A stretch of DNA of 28,562 nucleotides. It comes from Bacteroidetes bacterium UBA2364. GTDB lineage: Bacteria > Bacteroidota > Rhodothermia > Rhodothermales > UBA2364. Shown here in pieces: positions 1-7,879 of this stretch (positions are counted from its first letter, which is position 1; the number at the start of each line of letters is the position of its first letter). The notes beneath the pieces were generated by a model that did no database searches, had not been told where the DNA came from, and worked only from the letters and a program-made list of their open reading frames with translations. The stretch is taken from NCBI GenBank assembly GCA_002344075.1, contig DDTM01000123.1, forward strand, positions 6,984 to 35,545. Reading direction: 5' to 3'. The position numbers and the translations under genes were made by a program.

Positions 1-75
1 CTACCTTTCATTCTACTGTTTAATGTCGCCTACTTTACCAAACATCCCCACATAGAAAAGCGTCTGAAGCCCTGA
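1..75 (+). CDS. C-terminal tail of an unidentified, probably membrane protein (partial)
   Basis: Frame 1 is open from the first base and ends at TGA 73-75, giving 24 residues. They begin with a hydrophobic run (LPFILLFNVAYF) and finish with a basic tail (HPHIEKRLKP). That pattern of a last membrane segment followed by positive charges is typical of inner-membrane proteins. The start lies outside the window and the family cannot be named from 24 residues. A chance open frame of this length is possible, so the call rests on the residue pattern and on the lack of any other use for this stretch before the B12 leader. Confidence 0.45.
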   Translation, partial: LPFILLFNVAYFTKHPHIEKRLKP

Positions 76-209
76 CGGATGCTGTGTTATGGCCTTTTGG
101 GGCCACTGTGTGATTCTGAAGGTGCTTTATTACATTATGAATTTATTCAGTTCCAAGCCAACTCTTGGCGGATCTTGTGTATTTTTATATAGTTCTTTGT
201 ATTTGCATA

Positions 210-392
210 ACAGGTTCCGGTATTTGCCGGATGAAAAGGGAATTCAGTCTAATGCTGGAGCTGTACCCGCAACTGTAGGTTGTATGCTTTCGAGCATCCT
301 TCGAACGTGGCTCCGACGGTCACTGTGGAAACATGGGAAGGCCGTCGTAGGGTTCAAAAGGGTTTATACAACAAGCCAGGAGACCTGCCTGT
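210..392 (+). ncRNA. Cobalamin (adenosylcobalamin) riboswitch aptamer
   Basis: All conserved blocks of the cobalamin aptamer are present in order: GATGAAAAGGGAA at 229-242, GCTGTACCCGCAACTGTA at 260-277, a GTCACTG(N)GGAAACATGGGAAGGC core at 319-342, and the B12 box AAGCCAGGAGACCTGCCT at 373-390. The closing P1 stem is ACAGG 210-214 with CCTGT 388-392. It lies just upstream of a BtuB-type receptor gene, the usual setting for B12-repressed expression. Binding of cobalamin should lower expression of btuB and the gene behind it. A small open frame runs across this RNA but is not a gene. Confidence 0.96.
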
Positions 393-420
393 GATGCTTC
401 ACCTCGTCCGAAAATCGGAC

Positions 421-527
421 TACCTTCGGGATTAAGGGTAGGGAGGCACGTATTAGGCAGTTCCGGGTGTTGACGGAATTGTTATGCCGTGTACCCTGTC
501 CTTTTAAATTTAAGGTCAGGTTTTTTT
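421..527 (+). promoter_or_regulatory. Riboswitch expression platform with switching arms
   Basis: Mutually exclusive pairings can be drawn here. AGGCAG (455-460) is complementary to CTGCCT (385-390), which overlaps the 3' strand of aptamer stem P1, so it can form only when P1 is open. AGGGTA (435-440) can pair with TACCTT (421-426) or with TACCCT (492-497); the second pairing would invade the 5' arm of the terminator hairpin at 495-520. This is the expected logic of a transcription-termination riboswitch, but the pairings were found by eye and not folded. Confidence 0.55.
495..527 (+). terminator. Riboswitch-controlled terminator hairpin abutting the btuB start codon
   Basis: CCTG (495-498) pairs with CAGG (517-520) and CCTT (500-503) with AAGG (512-515), with one T-T mismatch between them and an 8-base loop. 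Seven T residues (521-527) follow and touch the ATG at 528. The only Shine-Dalgarno-like bases before that ATG (AAGG, CAGG) lie in the 3' arm. The hairpin could therefore both end transcription and hide the ribosome site. It also argues against translation beginning at the upstream GTG 489. Confidence 0.72.
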
Positions 528-2447
528 ATGCTTCACACATGCTTTAGCCGTTCGTATCTACGGCAGTTTTTTGTTCTTTTTATTCTTGTTCTTACAGGAC
601 TTACACCACTTTTTTCACAAGATACCTTACAGGTTACGATCACCGCCGCACGGGTTGCCCTCCCCGTCGCTGTCGTTCCGTTACGCATCACCCGGATAGA
701 AACCACTTCCTTGTCCAAACAGCCATTTGCTTCTTTGTCGGAGGTTTTGGCACGTTACGGCGGCTTTGATGTGCGGACCTATGGTGCAACAGGCAGCGCT
801 GGGATTTCTATGCGCGGTACTACGGCTGCGCAAACGTTGGTGTTATTGGATGGGTTCTCGTTGAACCATGCCCAACTGGGTCAGACGGATTTATCGCTGA
901 TTCCCGTTTCAGCGCTGGCTTCCATAGAAGTCTTACATGGTGCGGCCAGTGCCCTGTATGGCTCTTCGGCCATGGGAGGAACCGTTTATCTAAACTCGAC
1001 AGCAGCGGGATTGGATGGATGGGCAGCCGATTTGTCCAGTGGCCTCGCTGCGTTTGGAGAGCGAGCCGGACGAATTCAGGTGGCCCATAATGGTGCAAAA
1101 CACAAGGCACGGGTTGCCTTCCAGCGCTTTCACACCAATGGAGATTTTCCTTATACCAGCACCAACAATACCCAACAAAAGCGCGTCGGATCGGTTCGAG
1201 ATGATGCCGGACTAATGGCCTCGATAGGTGGAGTATTGGGAAAGCATCATCTACAACTCAATGCCTGGCACACGACAAGTGATCGGGGGTTACCCTCGCC
1301 CGTGGGACAAGCGGCGATGAACGAGTCGCAAGAGGATGTATCGCAACGAGTTTGGCTTACCAATCGCGTACAAGTGGGGCAATCTAAAATACAAATGGGG
1401 CTTATGGCGCATGAAACACAAATCCGCTATCAAAACCCAACCTATCAAATAGACGATTTGGGCATCACACGTGCGTTAGAAGGTCGTCTTTTAGGTGAGC
1501 AAGCCCTTTCTTCCCGCATCCTGATCTTTGCAGGCATCGAGGGCAAACATGGTACAGCCAATCATCCTAATTTAGCGCCCAATGGCCACGAAAAAGCCCT
1601 TGCGATATTCCTCAGTGGGTTGATGAAAGTTGGACAGACTACATTTTTTCCGGCCTTACGTTTAGACCGTGCTACAATGAATAGCGAAACAGCAACGGCT
1701 TTCACCCATTCGCTCGGCCTAAATAGTCCTATCATCAAGCTAAATGGTGAATGGCTTCGGGCCAAAGCATCTTGGGGAACCGTTTTCCGAATGCCTACTT
1801 TCAACGACCGATTCTGGGCCTTTGGCGGTAATCCAGCCCTAAATCCCGAACAAGGCTGGCAAACAGATGCCGGACTGGTATGGGAGAAGCGGCAAATAAT
1901 TATAGAACTGACGGGTTTTGTACACCAAATCCGGGATCAGATTGCATGGGCACCCAATGAATCGGGCGATTGGCAACCACAGAATATCGCACGGGTACAC
2001 GCAAAAGGCGTAGAAGCAAGCGGACAAACGATGTTTACACTGACGCCCAAACTCATAGCTCACTTGGGAGGACATTATACCTATACCCAAAGTACCGACG
2101 CGTCCGATCCTGTGGCAACTTCCTATAAAAAACAACTTCGGTATGTCCCGCTTCATCAGGCACGTTTCCAGATGGGCCTTCAGCGCGGTGTATGGGAACT
2201 CTTTATTGGACACGGCTATACCGGCGAGCGTTTTACCACCACCGATGGATCACGGTCGCTGCCAGCCTTTGGCATCACAGACCTACACCTCCGGCACACC
2301 ATCGAGCGAAAAAACAGCCGCCTTTTGCTACAGATGACCTTGGAAAATGCAACCAATACCACATATAACATCATAGAACACTACCCCATGCCGCCACGCT
2401 CTTTGCGGTTCTCGGCACAGCTACACCTTAACCAAACCTCGAACTGA
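528..2447 (+). CDS. btuB: BtuB-like TonB-dependent vitamin B12 receptor
   Basis: A 639-residue outer-membrane receptor for energy-dependent cobalamin uptake. Residues 1-30 are a signal peptide with a long hydrophobic core ending LFS before QDT. DTLQVTITAAR (32-42) closely resembles the mature N-terminus and TonB box of E. coli BtuB (DTLVVTANRFE). The plug domain covers about 45-160, with the SMRGTTAAQTLVLLDG segment (94-109) and the IEVLHGAASALYGSSAMGG segment typical of the family; the rest is the beta barrel. Length is in the family range. ATG 528 is preferred over the in-frame GTG 489 because the leader terminator lies between them and the signal peptide fits better. Control by the upstream cobalamin riboswitch supports the substrate. 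The C-terminus runs past the usual terminal aromatic residue (SAQLHLNQTSN), a small oddity. Confidence 0.93.
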   Translation: MLHTCFSRSYLRQFFVLFILVLTGLTPLFSQDTLQVTITAARVALPVAVVPLRITRIETTSLSKQPFASLSEVLARYGGFDVRTYGATGSAGISMRGTTAAQTLVLLDGFSLNHAQLGQTDLSLIPVSALASIEVLHGAASALYGSSAMGGTVYLNSTAAGLDGWAADLSSGLAAFGERAGRIQVAHNGAKHKARVAFQRFHTNGDFPYTSTNNTQQKRVGSVRDDAGLMASIGGVLGKHHLQLNAWHTTSDRGLPSPVGQAAMNESQEDVSQRVWLTNRVQVGQSKIQMGLMAHETQIRYQNPTYQIDDLGITRALEGRLLGEQALSSRILIFAGIEGKHGTANHPNLAPNGHEKALAIFLSGLMKVGQTTFFPALRLDRATMNSETATAFTHSLGLNSPIIKLNGEWLRAKASWGTVFRMPTFNDRFWAFGGNPALNPEQGWQTDAGLVWEKRQIIIELTGFVHQIRDQIAWAPNESGDWQPQNIARVHAKGVEASGQTMFTLTPKLIAHLGGHYTYTQSTDASDPVATSYKKQLRYVPLHQARFQMGLQRGVWELFIGHGYTGERFTTTDGSRSLPAFGITDLHLRHTIERKNSRLLLQMTLENATNTTYNIIEHYPMPPRSLRFSAQLHLNQTSN

Positions 2448-2467
2448 TAACGAACCCCGAAAAACCG

Positions 2468-2689
2468 ATGAAAACATGCATCACCCGCTGTGTTTGTTTT
2501 CGGCAACCCTTTGACCGCCTGAAAGCCATTGCCAAAGCGCAAGGCATTCAGACGGTCGAGGTCCTTCAAGAAGTGGTTTTGTTTGGTGAAAATTGCGGCC
2601 TCTGCAAGCCCTATGTCGCCCAGATGCTGCGTACTGGCCAAACCGTCTTTACCGAATTGCTTACAGACAACACCTCTGAACAGGCCTAA
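2468..2689 (+). CDS. BFD-like [2Fe-2S]-binding small protein
   Basis: A 73-residue soluble protein without signal peptide. Four cysteines in a CVC (8-10) and CGLC (48-51) arrangement, with a helical segment between, match the BFD/bacterioferritin-associated ferredoxin-like [2Fe-2S] fold found alone or as a domain in redox enzymes. It starts 20 bases after btuB and has no promoter or terminator of its own that I can see, so it should be cotranscribed and B12-repressed. A role in electron delivery to cobalamin reduction or to a B12-related enzyme is inference from position. The small domain makes the exact family uncertain, but the cysteine pattern is clear. Confidence 0.8.
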   Translation: MKTCITRCVCFRQPFDRLKAIAKAQGIQTVEVLQEVVLFGENCGLCKPYVAQMLRTGQTVFTELLTDNTSEQA

Positions 2690-2939
2690 TAGGCGCTCTA
2701 AATACAATGGTTACACGCCTCGCTGGTTGGATTCATTATACTGACTAACCATCCTCAGCACCCGTATGCGTCCGATGTTCTCTCCTTGCGAATATGATTT
2801 TGCTCTTACGCAACTTTTTGAGGGATGAGAAGCAAATTTTGACCTCATAGAGCGAAGTTAAATGACATCGTTTTTATGGCGCATCATAGCGTTTCTGCTT
2901 GGGTTTATCAGGTGCTTGCCATATTGCAACCAATAGTTA
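2690..2939 (+). other. Intergenic gap between convergent units, no gene seen
   Basis: The [2Fe-2S] gene and the efflux operon converge here. A weak inverted repeat (GGTTGG about 2724, CTAACC about 2743) lacks a T tract. I see no convincing terminator, RNA gene or coding frame. Confidence 0.5.
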
Positions 2940-4058
2940 TCAAGTGGTTTTTCGGTAGTTCAACACAGCAAAGGCATTCAGGGCTATCACGAATCCGGTC
3001 ATTTTAAGGAAGAATGGCCATAAATCCATAAACCCACTGCCTTTCAGCAAGACCAAGCGCAAGACCTGAACCATATACGAAACGGGATTAAACCATGTGA
3101 GGACTTGTGCCCACTGAGGCATACTCTCTATGGGCGTAAAAACACCACCCATCAACAGAAAAACCAACATAAAAAACCAAGAGATGAACATGGCTTGTTG
3201 CTGGGTTTCGGAGAAGGTGGACAGGAAAAGCCCAAACCCCAGAATGGCCAAGAGGAAAAGACCCGCAAAGCCAAACAAAGCCATCATATTTCCGGTTGTA
3301 GGTAGCCCAAAAACCAATTTTGCAAATCCTAAACCCAAGGCCAAGTCAAAAAGCCCAATGATCCAAAAAGGGATTAATTTGCCGATGATGAATTGGTATT
3401 TACGAATGGGGGTTACGTTTATTTGTTCAATCGTGCCGATTTCGCGTTCACGGACAATGTTTAGGCTTGCCAACATAGATCCAATCACTGTAATCAGCAC
3501 CGCCAAAATTCCGGGGACAAAGAAATTTTTATAGCTTCGACTTGGGTTGAACCATTCGGTTGGGACGATCTCTATTTGTCCGGCCTGAGCGGCAGGTACG
3601 ATGGGCATGGCCCGGAGCCGGATATTCATGTTATAATCGGCGATAATACTCGCGGCATAGTTCATTCCCACCCCCGCTTTTACGCTATTGATTGCATTTG
3701 CCCCCAAATAAACCTGCGTATTTTGCAAGGAAACCAGGTCTTTCTCGAAGCCAATCGGAATTTCAAGCGTCATATCGGTTTGGTCGGCCTGCATGTGCTG
3801 GGCGGCTAAGTGCGCGGCATTGTCGTAATACACCACCACAAAGCGCTCGGAAGCATCCAATTGCTGGGTGAGTTGACGAGAAAAAGTGGATCGGTCGCGG
3901 TCCACAATGTGTAACCGCAGGTTATTGATTTCATAATTGGCCGCAAATGCCAGAATCATCGTCTGCATAATCGGCATCACAAAAATAATCGGCAACATTG
4001 CCTTATTTCGGATGATTTGCAGGAATTCTTTTTGCAACAGTAATTGGATGGTACGCAT
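2940..4058 (-). CDS. ABC-2 type permease, YbhR/YbhS-like (second of two)
   Basis: A 372-residue inner-membrane subunit of an efflux ABC transporter. It has an N-terminal helix (IIFVMPIMQTMILAFA), then an extracytoplasmic domain of about 130 residues, then five hydrophobic segments. The cytoplasmic REREIGTIEQINVTP segment ahead of the membrane bundle is the hallmark of ABC-2 drug-export permeases. Length compares with about 370 for E. coli YbhR and YbhS. The ATG at 4058 is preferred; an in-frame TTG at 4070 abuts the stop of the preceding gene and would add four residues. It is the last gene of the efflux operon, 12 bases after its paralogue, with which it should form the membrane dimer. Confidence 0.9.
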   Translation of the reverse strand: MRTIQLLLQKEFLQIIRNKAMLPIIFVMPIMQTMILAFAANYEINNLRLHIVDRDRSTFSRQLTQQLDASERFVVVYYDNAAHLAAQHMQADQTDMTLEIPIGFEKDLVSLQNTQVYLGANAINSVKAGVGMNYAASIIADYNMNIRLRAMPIVPAAQAGQIEIVPTEWFNPSRSYKNFFVPGILAVLITVIGSMLASLNIVREREIGTIEQINVTPIRKYQFIIGKLIPFWIIGLFDLALGLGFAKLVFGLPTTGNMMALFGFAGLFLLAILGFGLFLSTFSETQQQAMFISWFFMLVFLLMGGVFTPIESMPQWAQVLTWFNPVSYMVQVLRLVLLKGSGFMDLWPFFLKMTGFVIALNAFAVLNYRKTT

Positions 4059-4070
4059 GGCTTTGGGCAA

Positions 4071-5174
4071 TTAGGCGAGGCGGGATTTGAAGTTCCGGAT
4101 ACTGATGGCCAATAAAACAACGGTCATTCCGGCAAGAATCAGCACATATTTCCAGATAAACTCAAGTCCAATTCCTTTAATCATTACATCTTTAATAACA
4201 ATATTAAACCATTTGGCAGGGATGAGACTGGAAAAAATTTGGAGCGGCAAAGGCATACTTTCGATTGGAAAAATAAAGCCAGAAAGTAAAACTGTGGGCA
4301 TCATCAAACCAGTCGCCGAGATCATCATGGCGGCTTGCATGGTTTTGACTTTGGTGGAGATTAGGATACCAAGCGCCAAGGCCGTAAAAATATAGAGCAG
4401 ACAAATGGCCAAAAGAAGTGGTAAACTCCCATTAAACGGCATTCCAAATACAAATTTGGCCAGCCACAGAATGGTGAGTGTATTGATAAAGGACAATGCC
4501 ATATATGGAATAACCTTCCCCACAATAATGAGCGGCGGGTTCAGTGGCGAAACCAGTAAAATTTCCATGGTTCCGGTTTCTTTTTCACGCGCAATGGTGA
4601 TAGAGGTGAGCATGGCCGAAACCAACATCAGGATTAACGTAATCACCCCTGGCACAAACATGTACACCCCGCGCATCTCCGGATTGTACGTCATGCGATT
4701 TTCCACCTGAATGGTCATCGGAGGTGGGGCCATGTTTTTTTCGAGTTGGTAAGACCGAATGATGGCGCTGGCGTAGGCTACCAAGGTGTTCGCCGTATTG
4801 GGATCCGAGGCATCGGCAATGAGCTGAATTTGGGCCTTGCCGCTGTGCATTCGTGCATCGTTCAAAAGAGGGGGGAATACAATCCCCATTTTAATGTCGC
4901 CCCGCCGGAAGGCTGCCTCCATCTCTGCTTGGCTATGTACCTGCCGGGTTACTTTAAAATAGCCAGAGGATGTAAGGCGCTGAATCACTTCCTGCGAGGC
5001 CTGATCATTTGCCCGATCCAGCACCACCATTTGGGCATCTCGGATTTCATTGGTGATCGCAAAACCAAACAGGATAATCTGAATAACCGGTAAACCAAAT
5101 AAAATCAACAATGTCCGACGATCTCGAAGGATGTGGAACAGTTCTTTTTTAACAAAGGCAAGAAATGGTTTCAT
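4071..5174 (-). CDS. ABC-2 type permease, YbhS-like (first of two)
   Basis: A 367-residue permease with the same plan as the next gene: membrane helix near residues 20-40, an exported loop of about 140 residues, an IAREKETGTMEILLVSPL coupling motif, and five C-terminal membrane segments with FIFPIESMPLPLQ near the last ones. The start is ATG 5174, four bases after the stop of the ATPase upstream, so translation is probably coupled; a longer reading frame to 5225 lies inside the ATPase gene and is not likely used. Two different permeases and two different ATPases imply a fully heteromeric transporter. Substrate is unknown; YbhFSR homologues are reported to export drugs or cations. Confidence 0.9.
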   Translation of the reverse strand: MKPFLAFVKKELFHILRDRRTLLILFGLPVIQIILFGFAITNEIRDAQMVVLDRANDQASQEVIQRLTSSGYFKVTRQVHSQAEMEAAFRRGDIKMGIVFPPLLNDARMHSGKAQIQLIADASDPNTANTLVAYASAIIRSYQLEKNMAPPPMTIQVENRMTYNPEMRGVYMFVPGVITLILMLVSAMLTSITIAREKETGTMEILLVSPLNPPLIIVGKVIPYMALSFINTLTILWLAKFVFGMPFNGSLPLLLAICLLYIFTALALGILISTKVKTMQAAMMISATGLMMPTVLLSGFIFPIESMPLPLQIFSSLIPAKWFNIVIKDVMIKGIGLEFIWKYVLILAGMTVVLLAISIRNFKSRLA

Positions 5175-5178
5175 GGTT

Positions 5179-5916
5179 TTAGGCTTCTTTAAACTGGCTG
5201 TTTCGGGCAAGTCGGAGGAATACATCGTCCATTGTTTCTACTCGAAAGTGGTTTTTGAGAGATTTTGGGGTGTCCAATGCATCTATCCGGCCATCCACCA
5301 TAATGGAAACACGGTTACAATACTCTGCCTCGTCCATGTAATGTGTAGTGACAAAAACCGTAATACCGCGATCTGCCGCTTCATAGATCATATCCCAAAA
5401 TTGCCGCCGGGTAATGGGATCTACCCCGCCCGTAGGTTCATCCAAAAAAACAATTTTCGGATCGTGCAAAATGGCCAAGGAGAACGATAGCTTTTGCTTC
5501 CAACCCAAAGGCAGCGATCCCACCAAAGCATTGGCCTCTTGATGTAGGCTCAGGCGCTCGAACAGGGCAACGGCTTTTTTACGGATTTTTGCTGCCGAAA
5601 GCCCATAAATCCCCCCAAAAAATCGGATATTTTCCCATACAGTCAAGTCTTCATACAGTGAAAATTTCTGGCTCATGTATCCAATATTCCGTTTGATTTG
5701 TTCGGTCTGGCGATAGACATCAAAACCTGCAACTGTGGCCTCGCCAGAAGTGGGACGCGAAAGGCCAATGAGCATCTTCATGGCCGTCGTTTTACCCGCT
5801 CCGTTTGCACCGAGAAACCCGAAAATCTCGCCCTGCGCTACTTCAAAGTTGATGGCATTTACGGCGGTGAAATCGCCAAAACGCTTGGTGAGTGCCCTTA
5901 CTTCGATTGCTTTCAT
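5179..5916 (-). CDS. ABC transporter ATPase, YbhF C-terminal-half-like, with degenerate signature motif
   Basis: A 245-residue nucleotide-binding subunit. Walker A is GANGAGKT (36-43), Q-loop glutamine 83 (GYMSQKF), Walker B IVFLDE (155-160), D-loop GGVDP, and H-loop histidine 192 (THYMDEA). The signature region reads LPLGWKQ (135-141) instead of LSGGMKQ, so the key serine and first glycycine-equivalent position are lost. It pairs with the next ATPase upstream, overlapping it by four bases (ATGA at 5913-5916). E. coli YbhF carries two such domains in one chain; here they are separate genes. See the findings for the composite-site argument. Confidence 0.93.
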   Translation of the reverse strand: MKAIEVRALTKRFGDFTAVNAINFEVAQGEIFGFLGANGAGKTTAMKMLIGLSRPTSGEATVAGFDVYRQTEQIKRNIGYMSQKFSLYEDLTVWENIRFFGGIYGLSAAKIRKKAVALFERLSLHQEANALVGSLPLGWKQKLSFSLAILHDPKIVFLDEPTGGVDPITRRQFWDMIYEAADRGITVFVTTHYMDEAEYCNRVSIMVDGRIDALDTPKSLKNHFRVETMDDVFLRLARNSQFKEA

Positions 5917-6824
5917 GGGGTTTTTTGTGTTTCCATCAGACCAATAAAGCAGTCTTCGATGGTTGGGGTGATTGGGAATATCTCGATGTTTTGATGGTTT
6001 TTAGCACCTAAATCGGCGAATAAATCCTCTGGATAAAAGCTATGCTTAACCGTAATGTGTACCGTATCGCCAAAGGCATAAGCTGTTTTAATGGTTGGAT
6101 GTGTCCGTAAATCTTGGATCAAGCGGTACATTTCATCGGATGTAACCGCCCACAAGGGCTGATCGAACCGCGAAACAATACCTGCGGGCGTGTCAATTTG
6201 TAACAGTTCCCCATTTTGGATCAGTCCTACGCGGTTGCAACGGGTGGCCTCATCCATATAAGGCGTTGAGACCAAAATTGTCATCCCTTTTTGTTTGAGC
6301 ATGGCCAGAATGTCCCAAAACTCTTTGCGCGAGACGGGGTCCACGCCGGTGGTGGGTTCATCCAAAAAGAGGACCTCTGGGCTGTGAATGAGGGCACAAC
6401 AGAGGGCCAATTTTTGCTTCATCCCACCAGATAATTTTCCCGCACGACGGTCTTTGAACGGAGCCAATTGCTCGTAAATAGGTCGGATGTTTTCGTAATT
6501 TGCTTCGATGGTAGTACCAAAAATGGTGGCAAAGAAAGCGAGGTTTTCCGCAATTGTTAGGTCTTGATAGAGTGAAAAACGTCCGGGCATATACCCGATT
6601 TCGGCCCGAAGGGCTTTGTAGTTGGCCACCACATCGCGCCCATTTACCCGCGCAGTGCCTTCGTCTGGGAGCAGCAAGGTGGTAAGTATCCTGAAAAGCG
6701 TGGTTTTACCTGCACCGTCCGGCCCAATTAGGCCAAAAATCTCGCCGGGATTAACCTCGAAGCTCACTTGTCGGAGGGCTTCAATGGCTCCGTATCGCTT
6801 GGAAACTTGGTTTACACGAATCAT
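5913..6824 (-). CDS. ABC transporter ATPase, YbhF N-terminal-half-like, with degenerate Q and H loops
   Basis: A 303-residue ATPase with Walker A GPDGAGKT (34-41), a canonical LSGGMKQ signature (131-137), Walker B VLFLDE (151-156) and D-loop TTGVDP. The Q-loop reads GYMPGRF, with glycine where glutamine is expected (81), and the switch histidine is proline 188 (STPYMDEA). About 90 residues follow the core and resemble the accessory C-terminal region of DrrA/CcmA-type drug ATPases. The start ATG 6824 is 20 bases after the adaptor gene. With the downstream ATPase it should make a heterodimer with one active and one decayed site. Confidence 0.92.
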   Translation of the reverse strand: MIRVNQVSKRYGAIEALRQVSFEVNPGEIFGLIGPDGAGKTTLFRILTTLLLPDEGTARVNGRDVVANYKALRAEIGYMPGRFSLYQDLTIAENLAFFATIFGTTIEANYENIRPIYEQLAPFKDRRAGKLSGGMKQKLALCCALIHSPEVLFLDEPTTGVDPVSRKEFWDILAMLKQKGMTILVSTPYMDEATRCNRVGLIQNGELLQIDTPAGIVSRFDQPLWAVTSDEMYRLIQDLRTHPTIKTAYAFGDTVHITVKHSFYPEDLFADLGAKNHQNIEIFPITPTIEDCFIGLMETQKTP

Positions 6825-6844
6825 GAGCGGAATCCGGTTTAAGT

Positions 6845-7858
6845 TCAGAATTTTACTTCACCGGGCATACCAATCTTTAGCTCGCCTTTTTCATTCGGAA
6901 CCTGTACCTTGATGGCATATACCAACGTAGCCCGTTCTTCCCGTGTTTGAACGGTTTTGGGCGTAAACTCGGCCTTGCCTGCAATCCATGAAACCGATCC
7001 ATCGTGCGACCGAAGTTTTCCATCTGGGCCATCGGTCATTACCTTAACCCGTTGTCCAATCTTGACGGTCGAGAGCTGGCCGCCCGTGATGTAGGCACGC
7101 AAGGTGAGCGTAGAGAGGTCTGCAATTTTATACAAGGGCTTGCCAAAGTTCACAATCTCGCCCTTTGTAGCATACTTACTGAGAATAGTGCCTTGAACCG
7201 GATTTTGGATGGTGGTGCGGGCAATTTGGTCATCCAATTGGGCTATGCGACGCCCCAAAGGAGCTGCTTCAGAGAGGATACCTCGGTTTTGGGTTCCGAT
7301 GTTTGCACGGGTGGCTTCTACCTGCCGCTTAAGCACGGCCACTTGCTGGTTTTGGGAAAGCACTTGTTGTTTTTGTACCTCCAATTGTCGTTGAAACACC
7401 GCAATTTGGCCAGTAATATCGTCTAATTGCTTTTGGGTTGCCGCATTTTCACGAATCAGATTTTGTACGCGGTTTTTCTCGCGCTCTAAGTTGGTAATTT
7501 GTTGGCGGGTAACGCCCAGTTGTTCTTCGGTAGCTTGTACCTGATTTTGAGCGGCCACCATTTGTTGTTCCAAAACCGCTACTTGTGGCTCGGGATCACC
7601 TTGTTTTTCGTTGAGTGCCTCTAAACTCGCTTCCAATTGTGACTTTTGGAGTTCGAGGTTTGTCGGGTCTATACTCCCCACTACCTGTTGCTCCGCCAGT
7701 GTTTGCCCTTCCTCTACCTCAAAGGAAAGTAACTTTCCGGTGGCCTCGGCAGAAACAAGCGTTTCTTGGGCTTCAAAATTGCCATAGGCATCGGGCATTT
7801 CCTCGCCGGAGCGACAACCCATAAGGGCGGCAAAGAAAAAGAAAAGGTATTTTTTCAT
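6845..7858 (-). CDS. HlyD/YbhG-type periplasmic adaptor, probable lipoprotein
   Basis: A 337-residue membrane-fusion protein linking the inner-membrane ABC pump to the outer-membrane channel. The N-terminus MKKYLFFFFAALMGC has a short hydrophobic core and cysteine 15 as probable lipidation site; the M at -2 is slightly atypical. A biotinyl-lipoyl half (GKLLSFEVEEGQTL) is followed by a long glutamine-rich coiled coil at about 70-200, then the second lipoyl half (GTILSKYATKGEIV) and a beta domain ending GMPGEVKF. The gene lies 21 bases after the channel gene. YbhG of E. coli is the best-known counterpart. Confidence 0.92.
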   Translation of the reverse strand: MKKYLFFFFAALMGCRSGEEMPDAYGNFEAQETLVSAEATGKLLSFEVEEGQTLAEQQVVGSIDPTNLELQKSQLEASLEALNEKQGDPEPQVAVLEQQMVAAQNQVQATEEQLGVTRQQITNLEREKNRVQNLIRENAATQKQLDDITGQIAVFQRQLEVQKQQVLSQNQQVAVLKRQVEATRANIGTQNRGILSEAAPLGRRIAQLDDQIARTTIQNPVQGTILSKYATKGEIVNFGKPLYKIADLSTLTLRAYITGGQLSTVKIGQRVKVMTDGPDGKLRSHDGSVSWIAGKAEFTPKTVQTREERATLVYAIKVQVPNEKGELKIGMPGEVKF

Positions 7859-7879
7859 GATCCTGTCTGTTTGATCTTG

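Noticed and set aside
76..125. TGGCC/GGCCA hairpin as terminator of the upstream partial gene
   Set aside because: The stem is only five pairs and no T tract follows, so it is not supported.
89..394. A 101-codon open frame across the leader region
   Set aside because: It runs through the cobalamin aptamer, whose conserved blocks explain the sequence; the translation has no family character.
489..527. GTG 489 as the btuB start
   Set aside because: It would place the leader terminator and its T tract inside the coding region and put 13 extra residues before the signal peptide.
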